Below, piece after piece: positions 24,102 through 36,670 of a stretch of 64,000 nucleotides of DNA. The position numbers were made by a program, and so were the translations under genes. The notes under the pieces were generated by a model, which ran no database searches, was not told where the DNA came from, and saw nothing but the letters and a program-made list of their open reading frames with translations. The stretch spans positions 278,600 through 342,599 of the forward strand of contig JANPYM010000003.1 of NCBI GenBank assembly GCA_025890175.1, written 5' to 3'. Every line of letters starts with the position of its first letter. Position 1 is the stretch's first letter. Source of the DNA: Ciborinia camelliae. Its lineage: Eukaryota; Ascomycota; Leotiomycetes; Helotiales; Sclerotiniaceae.

Positions 24102-26056
24102 GGGGCGAGGGGATTCGTGGTGCATAGGGCTGGTTGTTAGTATATGATTTCCTGCGTGAATCGGGGTGGGAAGGGGGAAGGGGGGGCAAGGGGGAAGAGA
24201 ACGAAAGGAGGGGATAAACAAACAAAACAATATATAAAAGAAAACCCAAGCGTTGGTTCCTAAATATCAATCTGTTTTTGTTGGTTCGATTACTTGCTGG
24301 AAAGTGCTCTTGATCAATAGTGGTTGTAAATCAAAGTTGTATAGAAAGCATGTTCTCTTGAGCGTACGAAGTAGAAGTACGCGATCCTTATATGCACCCG
24401 CCGCCGCTAGCGAGGTCACGTGTCCAAAATCGTGATGATGGATTTGGGGATTTGGGGATTTGGGAATTTGTAGAATAATATGGTTGTAATATTAGGAAAT
24501 CGTATATACGCTTTTAGGCTGTGTAGTAGATTCACTAAGGCGCTTGGCTATGTAGCAAGTATATAAGTTAGAAAATGATTATGTTTTATAAAAAAGAGAG
24601 GTTAATTAAAGATCTAAATTATGCTTATAAGTCAGGTTCTAAGTGTAGAGGATACTGGAACCTAAAACGAGGCGTAAATATATCTAATTACTTTGAACTT
24701 TTCTATAGAGAAGAAATGAAATTGAAACTATGCATGATGAGAAGCAAACACATAGATAGAATTATAACCATAGAATTATAACCATTGTTTGGACAACAAG
24801 GGTGTGGTTGAGCTAAGAAATATAATCAGGGTGGAATTACAGTTGAGTGAAGAATTTGGGGACTTGGGGATTTGCCCCTGAATCTTTAGAAGGGTATGAG
24901 GGGTTTTTTGTGTATATAAATGGAATCCTCGTCTTTCATAATCACTTATATTAATTACCATTAACGATGGGAACATTAACTGTGGAATCTGATATATATA
25001 TATATGCTTTTAAAGTGTCGTTCGTCATCAAATTAATTTGTATTGCCATATAATTATTTCATGAATGCCGCTTCTTAATGATAAACCAAAGCTTTAAACT
25101 TCTTGATTTGTAACTTATCAAGATTCGAAAGATATGAGAAACAAGTTTAAGGGAAATTATATTATCATACCCTGGCCCGCTCTTGTAAATGAGCTCTATA
25201 AAACGCTCCTGAGGCTTCGTTGAAGGTTGAAGTCATGCTCTGTATAGCCATGGAATGTAATTTGAGCTATGGACTTTGAGATTGGAAAGAAGAATAGAGG
25301 GTATGGATGATGGAGACTCTGAGGAAGAATCTTAAATAAACTAGATGTATCATTGAATCTCACTTAATAGTCTCCTAGATTTTCTCGGCGTCTGTATATG
25401 AAAAAACTCTCCCTATCTGCAGTTTTCATTAACAAAAACGGTCTGGAATTGGACAATGATATAAAAAAAGTAGAATATCATCAATTCCATGCATAACCTT
25501 ACGAAGCACAAGAGCAGCCCAAGTATTAATATTCAAACTTATTTCCAGAGCTTCGCGAAATCATACCCAAGGAATACATAGATATCGCAATACTATTACG
25601 GTATACTTTCACCAGGAATCTTTTATTACCAAACCCACATCATTATTTTCCTTTATCATTGTCAAATTCCGCCATGAAACTCATTAATTTCATATCATAT
25701 CAAAGTAGATGATACCAAGGACCCCAACTCCTTTAAATTTCTCGACCGAAACATCCATTAAAGTGTTTATATTCTTTCAGAAGTACAAAGTATCTCAGGC
25801 CCATATTCCAATGCCAATAACATGACATCCTTCTGTGATATAACTTGAACGGAAAAGGTAAAGAGTCGACACTAAGGGGATTTTGGAATTATAAGGATAT
25901 AAGTTGGTTGATTGAGAGGTTGCTATTTGATAGACTGATAGGAAAGTTATCGTAGAGGATGAGAGGAGAGGAGAGAGCCCGTGGATGGAGTATTTTGATG
26001 CAAGTAGTATACTATGCTATTTTGTATGTATATTCTATCCGAGTCTTGCTATTTGT

Positions 26057-26558
26057 TGTTATAAAATAGTTCTACATACACTAGCTCGATAGTCACTACA
26101 ACAATACAATAAGCTCAATACTATTTAGATCTTTGTTAAATCATCTGCAATCTCTGTATACTTCGAAAATCTTCAAAAACCATTTCGATTCTGAGACTCG
26201 AAACGAGAGAGAAGTTCAAATACCAATTTGGCAATTCCTCTAGAGATTTGGAAAATATAACAAACACGCCAGATAGAGACCAGAATCTATGTCTCGAAGT
26301 TTCTAACCACGAAATTATATTTATCATCCCTACTCACCCTTCTCTCCTTCTTATTATCATCATCAATTTTTCTAACCACAGAATATTTTTGGTTTATAAC
26401 TTTACCCTAGGCTTAAACTGGGAGTATTTCAGACTCGGAAGGAACTCTCATTAAAGAATGAAATATTGATGTTGTATCTCCTCATGGCAAGCCCTCGAAT
26501 GTATTGAACTTATTGTATTTTTGTATCGAGCTAGTGTATGTAGAACTATTTTATAACA
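26057..26558. mobile_element. MITE-like element with 35-bp perfect terminal inverted repeats
   Basis: The 35 bp at 26057-26091 recur exactly as a reverse complement at 26524-26558. Similarity continues imperfectly for about 30 bp inward on both sides (ACAATAAG then TCAATAC). The 502-bp unit is AT-rich and has no credible transposase frame. I could not see a clear target-site duplication, so the exact ends and class are unsure. A third copy of the terminus lies at 27436-27470. Confidence 0.65.
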
Positions 26559-27435
26559 GCAGAATGTTACTTGTCTAATTATACAATCTTTGCAATATAT
26601 ATCAGTGTACATGAAAGCCAAGTCAACTCCTTTATACACACCTAAGAATGACAAATTAATCTGTAGGACTCGATATAAAATATACTAATATAATATAACT
26701 TTCCTAGAACCTAAGGTGAGTTATGGCCCGGCAACTTGCGGGCGGGAAAGATCCGGGTCTGTACTCTACAGACCGAAAAAATAATGAAGTGTCAAATGGA
26801 TCATGGAATTGGTAATTGAGTGCTGCATCTCCAGCGAGATGTAACCTGACCTTCTAGGTAGTTTACGTCACTTGAGCAGATCCAGATCCTCGGCAAAACT
26901 AATGTACCTACCTAGCTAGCTCTTGGATATAAAAGCCTGCAAACTTCTGGGGTATGAACTTTCAAAGTATAGTCATATTAGTTCCGATTGGTACAATGTT
27001 TAGATGGACCTGGTTGTTATGAGTAGAAGCAACTGAGAATTACTTAGAATAGGTAGGTTGGAGAGAGAGAATTCAGATGTGAGAAAAAGCTTATTGGGAT
27101 AGGGAATAGATTTAGATGCTATTGCTATTGTCTCCATTCCTGCACTACTGTCAATAAATCCATTTTTGCCGATCCTTAATTCACTATCTGTATAGGCAGG
27201 GTTGTCGAATTAATTATACTTACACGAACTTCAGATTTCTAAAGTTTCAATATAAACCTTAGTAGAGTAATGTGTAACTGGTAAATTGTGTATATATTAT
27301 ATATATAATTGTCACGGAGTGAAGTGGAAAAAGGAATCATAATCTTAGGCATCGGAATAGTATTGTATTAAACTATGAAGAGGAAAGGATTCTGATCTGA
27401 AAGAGGATCTGTTTAAATATCTTTTAGCTTCTATT

Positions 27436-27470
27436 GATATAAAGTAGTTCTACATACACTAGCTCGATAC
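27436..27470 (+). repeat. Solo copy of the 26-kb element terminus
   Basis: The core AGTTCTACATACACTAGCTC here is identical to the terminus at 26057-26091, with a few changes in the flanking bases (ATAAAGTAG in place of ATAAAATAG). No inverted partner was found nearby, so this is a fragment or an end of a decayed copy. Confidence 0.7.
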
Positions 27471-28123
27471 ATAATAATATAATGATTAATAGCTTCTGCT
27501 CAGCTTCTGTCTTAAACAGGAACCTTTGGCAGTTCCTGACATGATTGCCGGTGATGCATTGCTTGTGCTACGTACTATATAGTACAAGTTGCTTGAGACA
27601 CTTCAGGTGCTATTTGAGAGCTATCTTGACGAATATTGAAATTGATTTAGTCCAATGATCGTTTGGAACGGGGATATCGAGAATAATGGGTATAATGACA
27701 AGGTATAATGAGACGGGAAAGGAGGGGGAGCATGAAGGGGCGTAGATTACCCCTCTCGAGGCTGTCCGACTTTGCCTTTCCATTGGTGATACCAATTTAC
27801 TTCCTTGACCCTTATGATATCACCATCTACTTCCATGGCTAGGGCTAGCACGGTATGGAGTACGGAGTACCCGTAATATATTGCGAATGAATTCAAATCT
27901 GCATTCCATTTGCAATGAGCCTAGAATTTAGGGAGATGGGTTGAATTAGACTGGATTCCGGCATCGTTCTTATGATCTGCAACCCCTATTATAAGCAAAA
28001 ACCAAGGCCGTAATACCTAGAGAACCACCTAGTTATGCCATTTTGATGCTCAAAACCACAATGGGGAATTCCCATCCATGGTTTACATTTCGTAATGTTC
28101 ATGGGGTATGTTACACCACTTAT

Positions 28124-28492
28124 CTATGTGATCCATCTCACGACTTGATGAGAAAGAGCTACTTCATACATCTCTAATATCATCGACGTCAGTATCATCG
28201 ACGTCATAAGAAAGTTGACCAACCAACGAAGTCCAAAATTTACTCGAGGGTTCCACAGCAGAAAGAAGGGTCCAACAGGCTTTTGGGTAAAATATGATAA
28301 CCAGGATAATGGAAAGGGTAACATTGCCACCAAACCCCACCAAGCCAAGTGCTTATTGTACCTAGGCATGTATGCATGGATTTCCGATCCTGAAGACAGT
28401 CTTCTGTAGCATTTCTCATCGTTCTTGGACCCTTTGGTATCAGGGCCAGGGAGATAGATCTTTATATGACCGGGAATTGAGATTCCTGGCAT
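28124..28492 (-). CDS. Hypothetical short membrane protein (doubtful)
   Basis: A 122-codon ATG frame with two hydrophobic stretches (LAWWGLVAMLPFPLSWLSYF and LVNFLMTSMILTSMIL) and a Pro/Gly-rich start. I recognise no family. The composition is more protein-like than other frames in this gap, but there is no splice, promoter or homology support. It may be a decayed exon of a larger membrane protein or chance. Confidence 0.25.
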   Translation of the reverse strand: MPGISIPGHIKIYLPGPDTKGSKNDEKCYRRLSSGSEIHAYMPRYNKHLAWWGLVAMLPFPLSWLSYFTQKPVGPFFLLWNPRVNFGLRWLVNFLMTSMILTSMILEMYEVALSHQVVRWIT

Positions 28493-30108
28493 TTAGCATT
28501 TTAAGATATGACTAACACACCCACCCCTATTTCTCCGCAAGATCGGTTGGAAAAAGGAATAGTCGGGATATGTATTTTTTTTTGCATGCAAACACACGAG
28601 TCCACGACCGATCATCGCTCTGAGACTCGACTCTCGACTCTCTCGAGACCCAGTAGTGTGGACCCTTTCGGCAGCCAAAGAGCGTTCCTTGCCGTGCTGT
28701 GCGGATCAATAATTCCCAAATGATCAATCGAAAATCATGGAAAATCATTGGCACGATTGTCATATCATTATTGGGCAATGGGGAGGAGGAAATGATATGG
28801 ATGCTTTATGTATCGCTCTCGCTTTCGCTTTTCTTTTGAACTGTTCACTCGTGTGTCTGTGTCGCAAGGAAAGGTTGAATGAGCAAGCGCTATTCGGGGT
28901 TTAGCAATATCAGACGGAATATTCATCAAACGGTCAAAACCCAAGCAAAGTTTCGGTGAAGAGTCAAGAGCCAAGATGTTTGATAACCCCCCAAAAAACT
29001 CTATTTGACAATGACAACGGGTAATAAGTTGTCAAGCTCGAGATCATTGGCCCCCCATTCTAATATATTGACAATTTGATTGATATTAGATTTGTTTATC
29101 GAAGATTAACTTTGGATTCTTGTGCATCTTTTCCCGTATCGAAACTCGGAAAGAGAAAATTCTTCAATCGTAGGTGAGTTTTGCAGCTTTTTGCTTTAGA
29201 CCATCTCCGTTTTTATGGCTTCTTGGTTGATCCCTTCTGGTGATTCTACCCATTGTACCCTTCACTATCGCGCCAAAATTCACTTTAAACATCCTTCATA
29301 TGTTCTTCATTCTCCTCCCATATCCATTTATTAATCATTTGGAATTGCTATTGATTGATTATGATTTATTTTAATTGATTCCAAAAAACCAGGTATATAT
29401 TTATTATATATTTATTATATATTTACTATAAATGTATATATATCTTCATATATATATTTACATACATCCATACATATAAAGTAAAATAAATCAATTCCTA
29501 AATGTTTCCTTACATGTCCTGTCCTGTCCTGTCTTGTCCATACTCACTTTGGGTGAACATCTTCTTCATCTTCTCCGCTGTTTTAACTTTTTCTGTTCCA
29601 AATGCTTCTAGTCTCGAATCTAGGTCGATACTATCATAGCTTCAAGCTTTCTCTAATGCCGTTTTACAGAACCTCTCTACCTTGTTGATGCGAGTCCGGA
29701 TTCATCCAACCACTAAACCACCAAAACCAAATACGAACCTCGAACTCAAATGTGAATTTTTGATTCCTCTCCCGGCTTATCAAATCAGATAAAATCAGAT
29801 CAGTCAATATCCCCATCCCCATCCCGATCTTCGCGAATACCATCATCTCCAACCGTTCCACAACTTCCATCGACCTGCTTTCGTGCACGACAATATCTTT
29901 TTTACACACGTTTCATATCAACGTGGCGACATTATCGATGATCCCATTCTGCTACTGGCATATCAATATGACGTCTTAGCAGCTTGAAACTTCCACATTT
30001 GTAAACAGTGAATACGCTTGAAGAGAATATCTGAAGAAAAACGCAACATTGGGAGATTGATACCGAGGATATACGAGTATTGGACGAGCATCTGTACAAA
30101 TACCAACC

Positions 30109-33100
30109 ATGGCTGTCGGCGAATACCCCACCTATATCGACCTCCCTCCTCATCGCTATGCACCAGTCGTGTCGCCAAACGAAACCCAGAGAGGTACACC
30201 AGAAGCAGACTACGATCGACCAATATCACCTTTACATATGCCTCCTGGCCAAATCGATGGCTTGGATTCTCTGGAATCCAACGATTACATGAGTGGACGA
30301 CGAGGATCAGGTCAGAGCAGTATTCTACATTTAGAAATTCAGCCAAAGATTTCGGCTGCCGATGTAGCATTTTCGGCTATGCATTATCTGCCATACCCTG
30401 TCATTGTTCTAGATAGCTCCAAAACGGTGGTGCTTGCGAACGAAGCCACTGCCAGACTGCTCGGCGCCGACGATGGCGAAACCGATGCAAATGTGGATGA
30501 TGTACAACCGGCGGAAAAATACAAAGGACAAACCCTCCCTCAATTGGGTATTGACATGGTGAAGGATCTGACGCCTGTATGGGTTACTTGGGATATGTTT
30601 CTAGATGGTTTGGGCAATGAAATCAATGTACATGTGAATGTACAGGAAACCGCGACTCCGGATCATGAAGGAGATGTAACCCCGACGGCGGAAAGAACTG
30701 AGTCTCAGAGTGGGATACCGAAGAAAACTTCTATGGTTCATGATGCGGTGGTGGAAGTTATCATTACAGCTGGATTGATCAATGCATCAACATTTGCAGG
30801 GCGAACTGCCAAGAAAATGGAGGATAAACGTAAGTATATATTTAATCCTCATGTCTCATGCACAAAGCAGTATTTTCAGGATTTTCCGAAAACTATCCGC
30901 ATCGAGGTTCAAACATTGCTTCTAAAATATAGCCTGTCTTCGAGGACTTTGTTGTCATGCTTGAGTAGAGTTGTTATCAATTTATTTAGTCAACGGGACG
31001 ACATAAATTGATTGAAACAGATATCCATTCATTTGCCGGGCTACACTCAGTACATCAAACTAACGTAATACAGATTCTTATGCCAAGATGATCATTAGTA
31101 TTTTCGAAATCGAAGAAGAAAAATACTTTATGTTGACCTTCACAAGTACAGCAACTACTCAACTCTCGTTACCTAGCTCAAACGGGAGCTACAGGAAAAT
31201 TCGCAACCCCAACCTTCAAATGAGTTCCAATAAGATGTCCAACTCTTCAAATTCTCTATATCGTTCAAGCCCTTCATCTGCCGGCTCTGAACATGGTTCC
31301 AGTCATACTTCCAGTCAAGGATCAAGTGGCTCATCTGTAATTACAAGCCCTACAAATGCGCCTATGTCGTCTTCCCCATTTCCACCTTTGGGCCCTCCAT
31401 CACGCGTTAATAAATCAGGAGCCCCGTCCATCTTACAGAAGGTAATTATTATGAAAGATGCCCTGTTGGATAATACGGAAATTCCTATCCTAGCGATGTG
31501 GAAGGATGGGAGTTTGACAATACCCAATAAAGCTGCGAGGCGATTATTTGCCAAAGAAGCCGATATGTCAAACGTTAAAGACGGTATACATTTTTCATCT
31601 CTTAATTTTTTTATGGCAGTACTAATAATTTTACAGGGTTTGATCTAATTGGGAAATGGCATTGCTATAACGGCGATTTTACGGCACGTTTAGATACGTC
31701 AGAAGCTCCTATTTCGGTTTTGGTGAGGACGCAAACACCATTTTCTGGTCGGTTGTTAGGAATTCATGATCCTGATACTGGGGAGAAGATGACGTTTGAT
31801 TGTCTAGGTATGAGTCCCTTCTAAAGCTAACTCGAAATATGTTAATCCTTTTACAGGAGAGGCCGTTCGAGATCCAGATACTGGCGAATTCTTGGCTGGT
31901 ATTGTGACGCTAAGGGACATCACAGCTATGACTCAACAGATCGCTGAAATAAAAGAAGCTGATGAGCAGAGGTTTCGAACAATCTGTGATAGCATGCCAC
32001 AACTTATTTGGACGGCTTCCCCCGAGGGAATGTGTGACTGGTTTAGTCAGCGGTGGTATGACTACACGGGGTTGACCGAGGAAGAATCCATTGGTGAGGG
32101 TTGGAAATTGCCATTTCATCCAGAGGATATGGAGGAGACGAAGAAGCGCTGGCATCATTCTTTGGAGAGTGGTGGTTCTTACACCACCGAATACCGTTGC
32201 CGAAAATACGATGGCGAATGGAGATGGATGCTTGGTCGAGGTGTTTGTCTGAGGAATAAAGATACTGGAAAAATCGAAAAATGGTACGGGACTTGCACGG
32301 ATATTCATGACGCTGTCATGTCACGATTTGAAGCCAAAAGACTTCGTCAACAATTATTGTCCGTTATAACGCATGCTCAAATCACGCTGTTCTCAGTGGA
32401 TCGAAATCGAAATGTTAATCTCCTCGAAGGTTCTTTGGTATGGGATCTCGAGAGTGATGTGGGATCTAGCGATGAGAGTGTCGCCGGTAGTGGCAAAACC
32501 AAGAGAGATGATTATATTGGGCAGAATGTTTACGATGTCTTCTCACACACCAACAATCATAGGAAACGGCATTACATGGTTCCTTCTTCACTACAACCAA
32601 TTGAGGATATCTTGACTGGAAAGACAACGGAAGACATGCAAGAACACACAATCCACAATAGATGGTATCGAACGAAATTTGTTCCTGTTCTAGGCAAGAA
32701 AGATGTCGGCGGACATGTCAATGAAGCTTTCATCGATGGTGTTATTGGATTATCTATGGATATCACCGAGATTAAAGATCGAGAAAATGATCTCCGAATG
32801 CAAGAAAGGGAGAACACAAGACTTCTTGCGAATGAAGCAGCTGCCAAAGAAGCCAGTCGATTGAAGAGTCAATTCCTTGCCAACATGTCTCATGAAATAA
32901 GAACACCTATCGCGGGGGTCATCGGAATGGCTGAACTTCTCACCGACATGAATCTTGATGAAGAACAACAAGAATGCGCCGAGAATATTCAACGCTCTGC
33001 CAATGGACTTCTCACGGTCATCAATGATATTCTTGATTTCTCAAAGGTTGAATCTGGGCGATTGGATATTGAGGAGGTGCAATTTTCCTTATCGGTTGTG

Positions 33101-35391
33101 GTACGAGATGTCGCCAAGATGTTGGGATTTGCTGCCGAACGAAAGAATCTAATGTTCGATGCTAACATCACAGTTGGAGTTGATAGAGATTTGATTGTTA
33201 TGGGTGATCCAGGTCGAGTTCGTCAGATCATCACAAATCTTCTCACGAACAGCATTAAATTCACCAGCGAAGGAAGAGTCAAATTTTCGGTCATTAAGGA
33301 AAAAGAGGATGCAGATACTATTGAAGTCAAGTTTGTGGTGGAAGATACGGGTATCGGAATTGAAGAGGAAGTTCGAAAACGTCTATTCAAACCTTTTAGT
33401 CAGGCAGATTCATCCACAGCAAGAAGATTCGGTGGTACTGGACTAGGTCTTACGATCAGTAAGAATTTGGTGGACTTGATGCATGGTAGAATTACCCTGG
33501 AATCAACTTTGGGGCAGGGTACAATGGCAACTTTCTGGATTCCCTTCAACAAACCACAATATCATGATGGTAACGCGTTGATTGATATTGATAGTTTACC
33601 AGATCGTTTACAATCTGAAATGAGTGTTTCTTGTGGTAGTTCAGATTATGATGTTGGTCCGTCACCTCACAAAAATTCGTTGGAAATGCCTAGGCATCAT
33701 AAGTCGGCTAGTATGACGCCTTCAGTTGTGTCGGACGTAGAGATGTCACCTGTTGAGAGAGCGAACGTTAAAATTCTTCTTGTTGAGGACAAGTAAGTGG
33801 ATTTGCTCTAATTTTACTCTAATTGATTATGGCTGATCTTACACTAATATGTCTTGCAGTGCTATTAATCAACAGATTGCCCTAAAAACCATTCGAAAAT
33901 TGGGCTTTTCCCCGTCGGCAGTTTGGAATGGAAAAGAGGCTCTCGAATATCTTCTCGCAGCAGACTCTCCAAACCCTCCTCATCCAAAGCCAGATATCAT
34001 TCTCATGGATGTACAAGTAAGCCCCCTAAAACGCCTCTGATATATAGGATAACTCACCAATAAATCAATAGATGCCAATTATAGACGGATACCGCGCCAC
34101 ACACATATTGCGTCACCACTCCCCCTACAATCACTCGACGCGTAATATTCCCATCGTAGCCATGACAGCATCAGCCATCCAAGGCGATCGCGAAAAATGC
34201 AAAAAGGCAGGTATGGATGATTATCTGGCGAAACCTGTCAAGGGAAAAACGCTGGAGAAGATGTTGCTCAGGTGGGCAATCAATAAAAGGGTTCCAAAAT
34301 CGGAGAGCGAAGGGGATGATGATGAGGGGAGTGATTGTGCAGAGGGGGATAATGAAAATTGTACATGGAAATGTGAGAAGCCGAAGTATGTTTTTCCCTC
34401 TTCCCCCCCCCTTTTCCTTTTATTCTAATATATTTTTTTGCCAGTGGGAACGTTATAGAGGATAGCTTATTAACTATCGCTCCTAGATTGGACCGTCGCA
34501 TCTCAACAAGTACCGCTTGTCATCCACCGAGATCCACAGGTGAGAACGAAAACCACGAACTCAAATCATCCACAACATCACAAGCACCAAATTCCACAAC
34601 AGATAATCAAGCATCCAAACCAGCATCACAATCACAGACATTCAAACTTGAAATAAATCCAACGTCGAAATCCAAACCGATCCTCGACCAAACCAGCCTC
34701 ACCGAAGACCCAAACCTCGAATCAACCCGTCCAACTAGAAACGAACGACACAGTTCCCACCGTCTCACATTACCACAACCGGAAGATGAGGGACAACGAG
34801 CGGTTAGGAGGGAGGGATTTGAGGAAAAGGCAAAGGAGTTGAGGGATGAGAAATTGGTTGGGGCGGCGGATGAACATGGGCATGGGGATAGAAAGGGAGA
34901 GGGAATAGACAACGAAGGAGAAACCACACCCCAAAAATTAACAGTGGAGAACATGGGCCGATTAGAAAGACAAGAACATGAAGACATGGAAGAAGCAAAG
35001 AAACTCGAAATCGGACTTGAGAACTCCGAGGAGAAGGGAAAAGAAGGCCTAGCGAGACAATTGAGTGGGGCTCGGGGAGATAGCATGGAGGCTTTGGGGG
35101 ATACTCTGATGGGGGATTCTCGTCCCAGTCGACCGGATTTCCACTTGAAGAGGTCGGATACCATTACTCCTAGTTCGATGGTGGTTGGGAGGGGGAAGAA
35201 ACCCGAGAGTCTGGGGAATATTGATGGGAGTGGGAATGCGGATCAGGATGGGGGGGATTATTTGGCGGGAGGGGGAAGGGGAAAAGGAAAAGGACAAGGG
35301 GAGAGCGAGGAAAAGAAACAGAATTCTCATCACAGTCGTCCGAGTGTAGAGAGGAGGTGGATGGATAGTCAAGTTACTGTTAGGGGATCAT

Positions 35392-35427
<36 letters not shown>

Positions 35428-35456
35428 ATGCCGCTGCTCGTGGTGGGGATTCCTAG
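30109..35456 (+). CDS. PAS-domain hybrid histidine kinase
   Basis: Cytosolic two-component sensor kinase feeding a phosphorelay. Exons 30109-30829, 31074-31583, 31637-31807, 31857-33792, 33860-34016, 34072-34385 and 34445-35456 give 1606 residues. A PAS-like segment (YPVIVLDSSKTVVLANEATA) is near 95, a second near 440, and a clear PAS_3 domain at about 506-615 (MPQLIWTASPEGMCDWFSQR). The H box is FLANMSHEIRTPIAG (His about 812), the N box QIITNLLTNSIKFT (about 924), with DTGIGI and FGGTGLGL following. The receiver has ILLVEDN (about 1108), phospho-acceptor Asp in LMDVQMP (about 1162) and Lys in AKPVKG (about 1218). No transmembrane segments are seen. A 360-residue disordered tail with an Ala tract follows the receiver. 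The fungal HK group is not assigned. Confidence 0.93.
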
Positions 35457-36248
35457 ATGAAGAAATTTTTTTTTTTCATTTTTTTTTCTTTTCATTTCTT
35501 TTCATTTCGTTTCTTGTTTTCGTGTTTGAGATGATATGAGATGAGATGAGCGTTCGTTCTTTCTTTCTTTTTGAGATGGGGGATTTTGGTTGGGTTGGGG
35601 AATTTAGGGGAGGAGAATGAATGATGGAAGGGGAGGAAAGGAGAGATTTTAGGGGAGGAAAGGGGAAGGGGAAGGGGGAGGGATGGATGGATGGATCTGT
35701 TGTATATATGGGATATATCGGATGGATGGATGGATGTGTTGTATATATGGGATGGGTGGATGGATGGATGGATGGATGGGGATGGGGATGTTGTTGCATA
35801 CGAATCCGAATGCGAATGCATGTCAGGCCTTGTTTGTCCTGGTGAGAATGGAATGGAATGGAAAGGAAAGGAAAGGAATGAAAGGAAAGGCGTTTGGGAT
35901 ATTGCATTGACGGACGGACGGCATTGCATGGTGTGGCATGGAATACGGAATACATGGTATGGTATGGTATGGTACTTGGGTTGCATTGGATTGCATTGGG
36001 TTGGATTGCTTTGCATTGGGTTACATTGGGTTGGGTGGGTTTGGTGGGTACGTATTATATTATATTATATTACCTAGGGATTTGGATGGATGGTATTATG
36101 TATATATCCTGGATTTGGATCGGATTTGGATGGTTGGAGAGAGAGGGAGAGGGGTGGAGAGAGATGGAGAGGAATGGGGGGATGGGGGGATGGGGAATTG
36201 TATATGTATACATATATATAGATAGATATTTATACACATATATACACT

Positions 36249-36281
<33 letters not shown>

Positions 36282-36405
36282 GAAACAATAAAGATTAAGA
36301 TGAAATGAAGATTAAGATTAAAATTAATAGGGCTTGGGCTTGAGCTTGAGCTTGAGCTTAAGCTCGCGCTTGCGCTAGAGTTCGAGCTGATTGGATTTGT
36401 TTGGA

Positions 36406-36432
36406 TTTGGGTTTGGGTTTGGGTTTGGGTTT
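36406..36432. repeat. (TTTGGG)4 repeat, telomere-like but internal
   Basis: Four TTTGGG units plus TTT, merging directly into the GATTTT array. The unit differs from the usual fungal telomere TTAGGG in one base and lies between genes, so it is a simple repeat. Confidence 0.9.
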
Positions 36433-36510
36433 GATTTTGATTTTGATTTTGATTTTGATTTTGATTTTGATTTTGATTTTGATTTTGATTTTGATTTTGA
36501 TTTTGATTTT
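36433..36510. repeat. (GATTTT)13 array
   Basis: Thirteen perfect six-base units, 78 bp. On the minus strand it would read as a Lys-Ile repeat, a spurious frame. Confidence 0.95.
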
Positions 36511-36586
36511 ATGTAATAGTATATAAGTAGGTATATAATGAGTGCTGTTGCTGGCTGAGTGCTGGTGACTGGTGACTGAGTGCTGG

Positions 36587-36670
36587 CTGGTGACTGGTGA
36601 CTGGTGACTGGTGACTGGTGACTGGTGACTGGTGACTGGTGACTGGTGACTGGTGACTGGTGACTGGTGA
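36587..36670. repeat. (CTGGTGA)12 minisatellite
   Basis: Twelve perfect 7-bp units (84 bp), preceded by degenerate units from about 36561. Unit length 7 without spacers excludes a CRISPR-like array. Confidence 0.95.

Larger units (their letters stand above)
24102..30108. other. 6-kb gene-poor region
   Basis: No recognisable conserved gene in six frames. The region holds AT-rich non-coding DNA, a MITE-like element (26057-26558), a lone repeat fragment (27436-27470) and one doubtful membrane-protein frame (28124-28492). A CACGTG lies at 24417-24422. The last 1 kb should contain the promoter and 5' leader of the histidine kinase gene. Confidence 0.6.

Noticed and set aside
24283..24300. tRNA B-box-like GGTTCGATTAC
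   Set aside because: No matching A box or cloverleaf stems could be found upstream.
35621..36283. Met/Trp/Gly-rich frames of 74-129 codons
   Set aside because: They translate GGAT, GGAAT and TTGG repeats; overlapping frames are equally open and none has a domain.
36406..36432. TTTGGG repeat as an internal telomere or chromosome end
   Set aside because: Only four units, one base off TTAGGG, and flanked by genes and other simple repeats.
36587..36670. CRISPR-like array
   Set aside because: Units are 7 bp and contiguous without spacers, in a eukaryotic genome.
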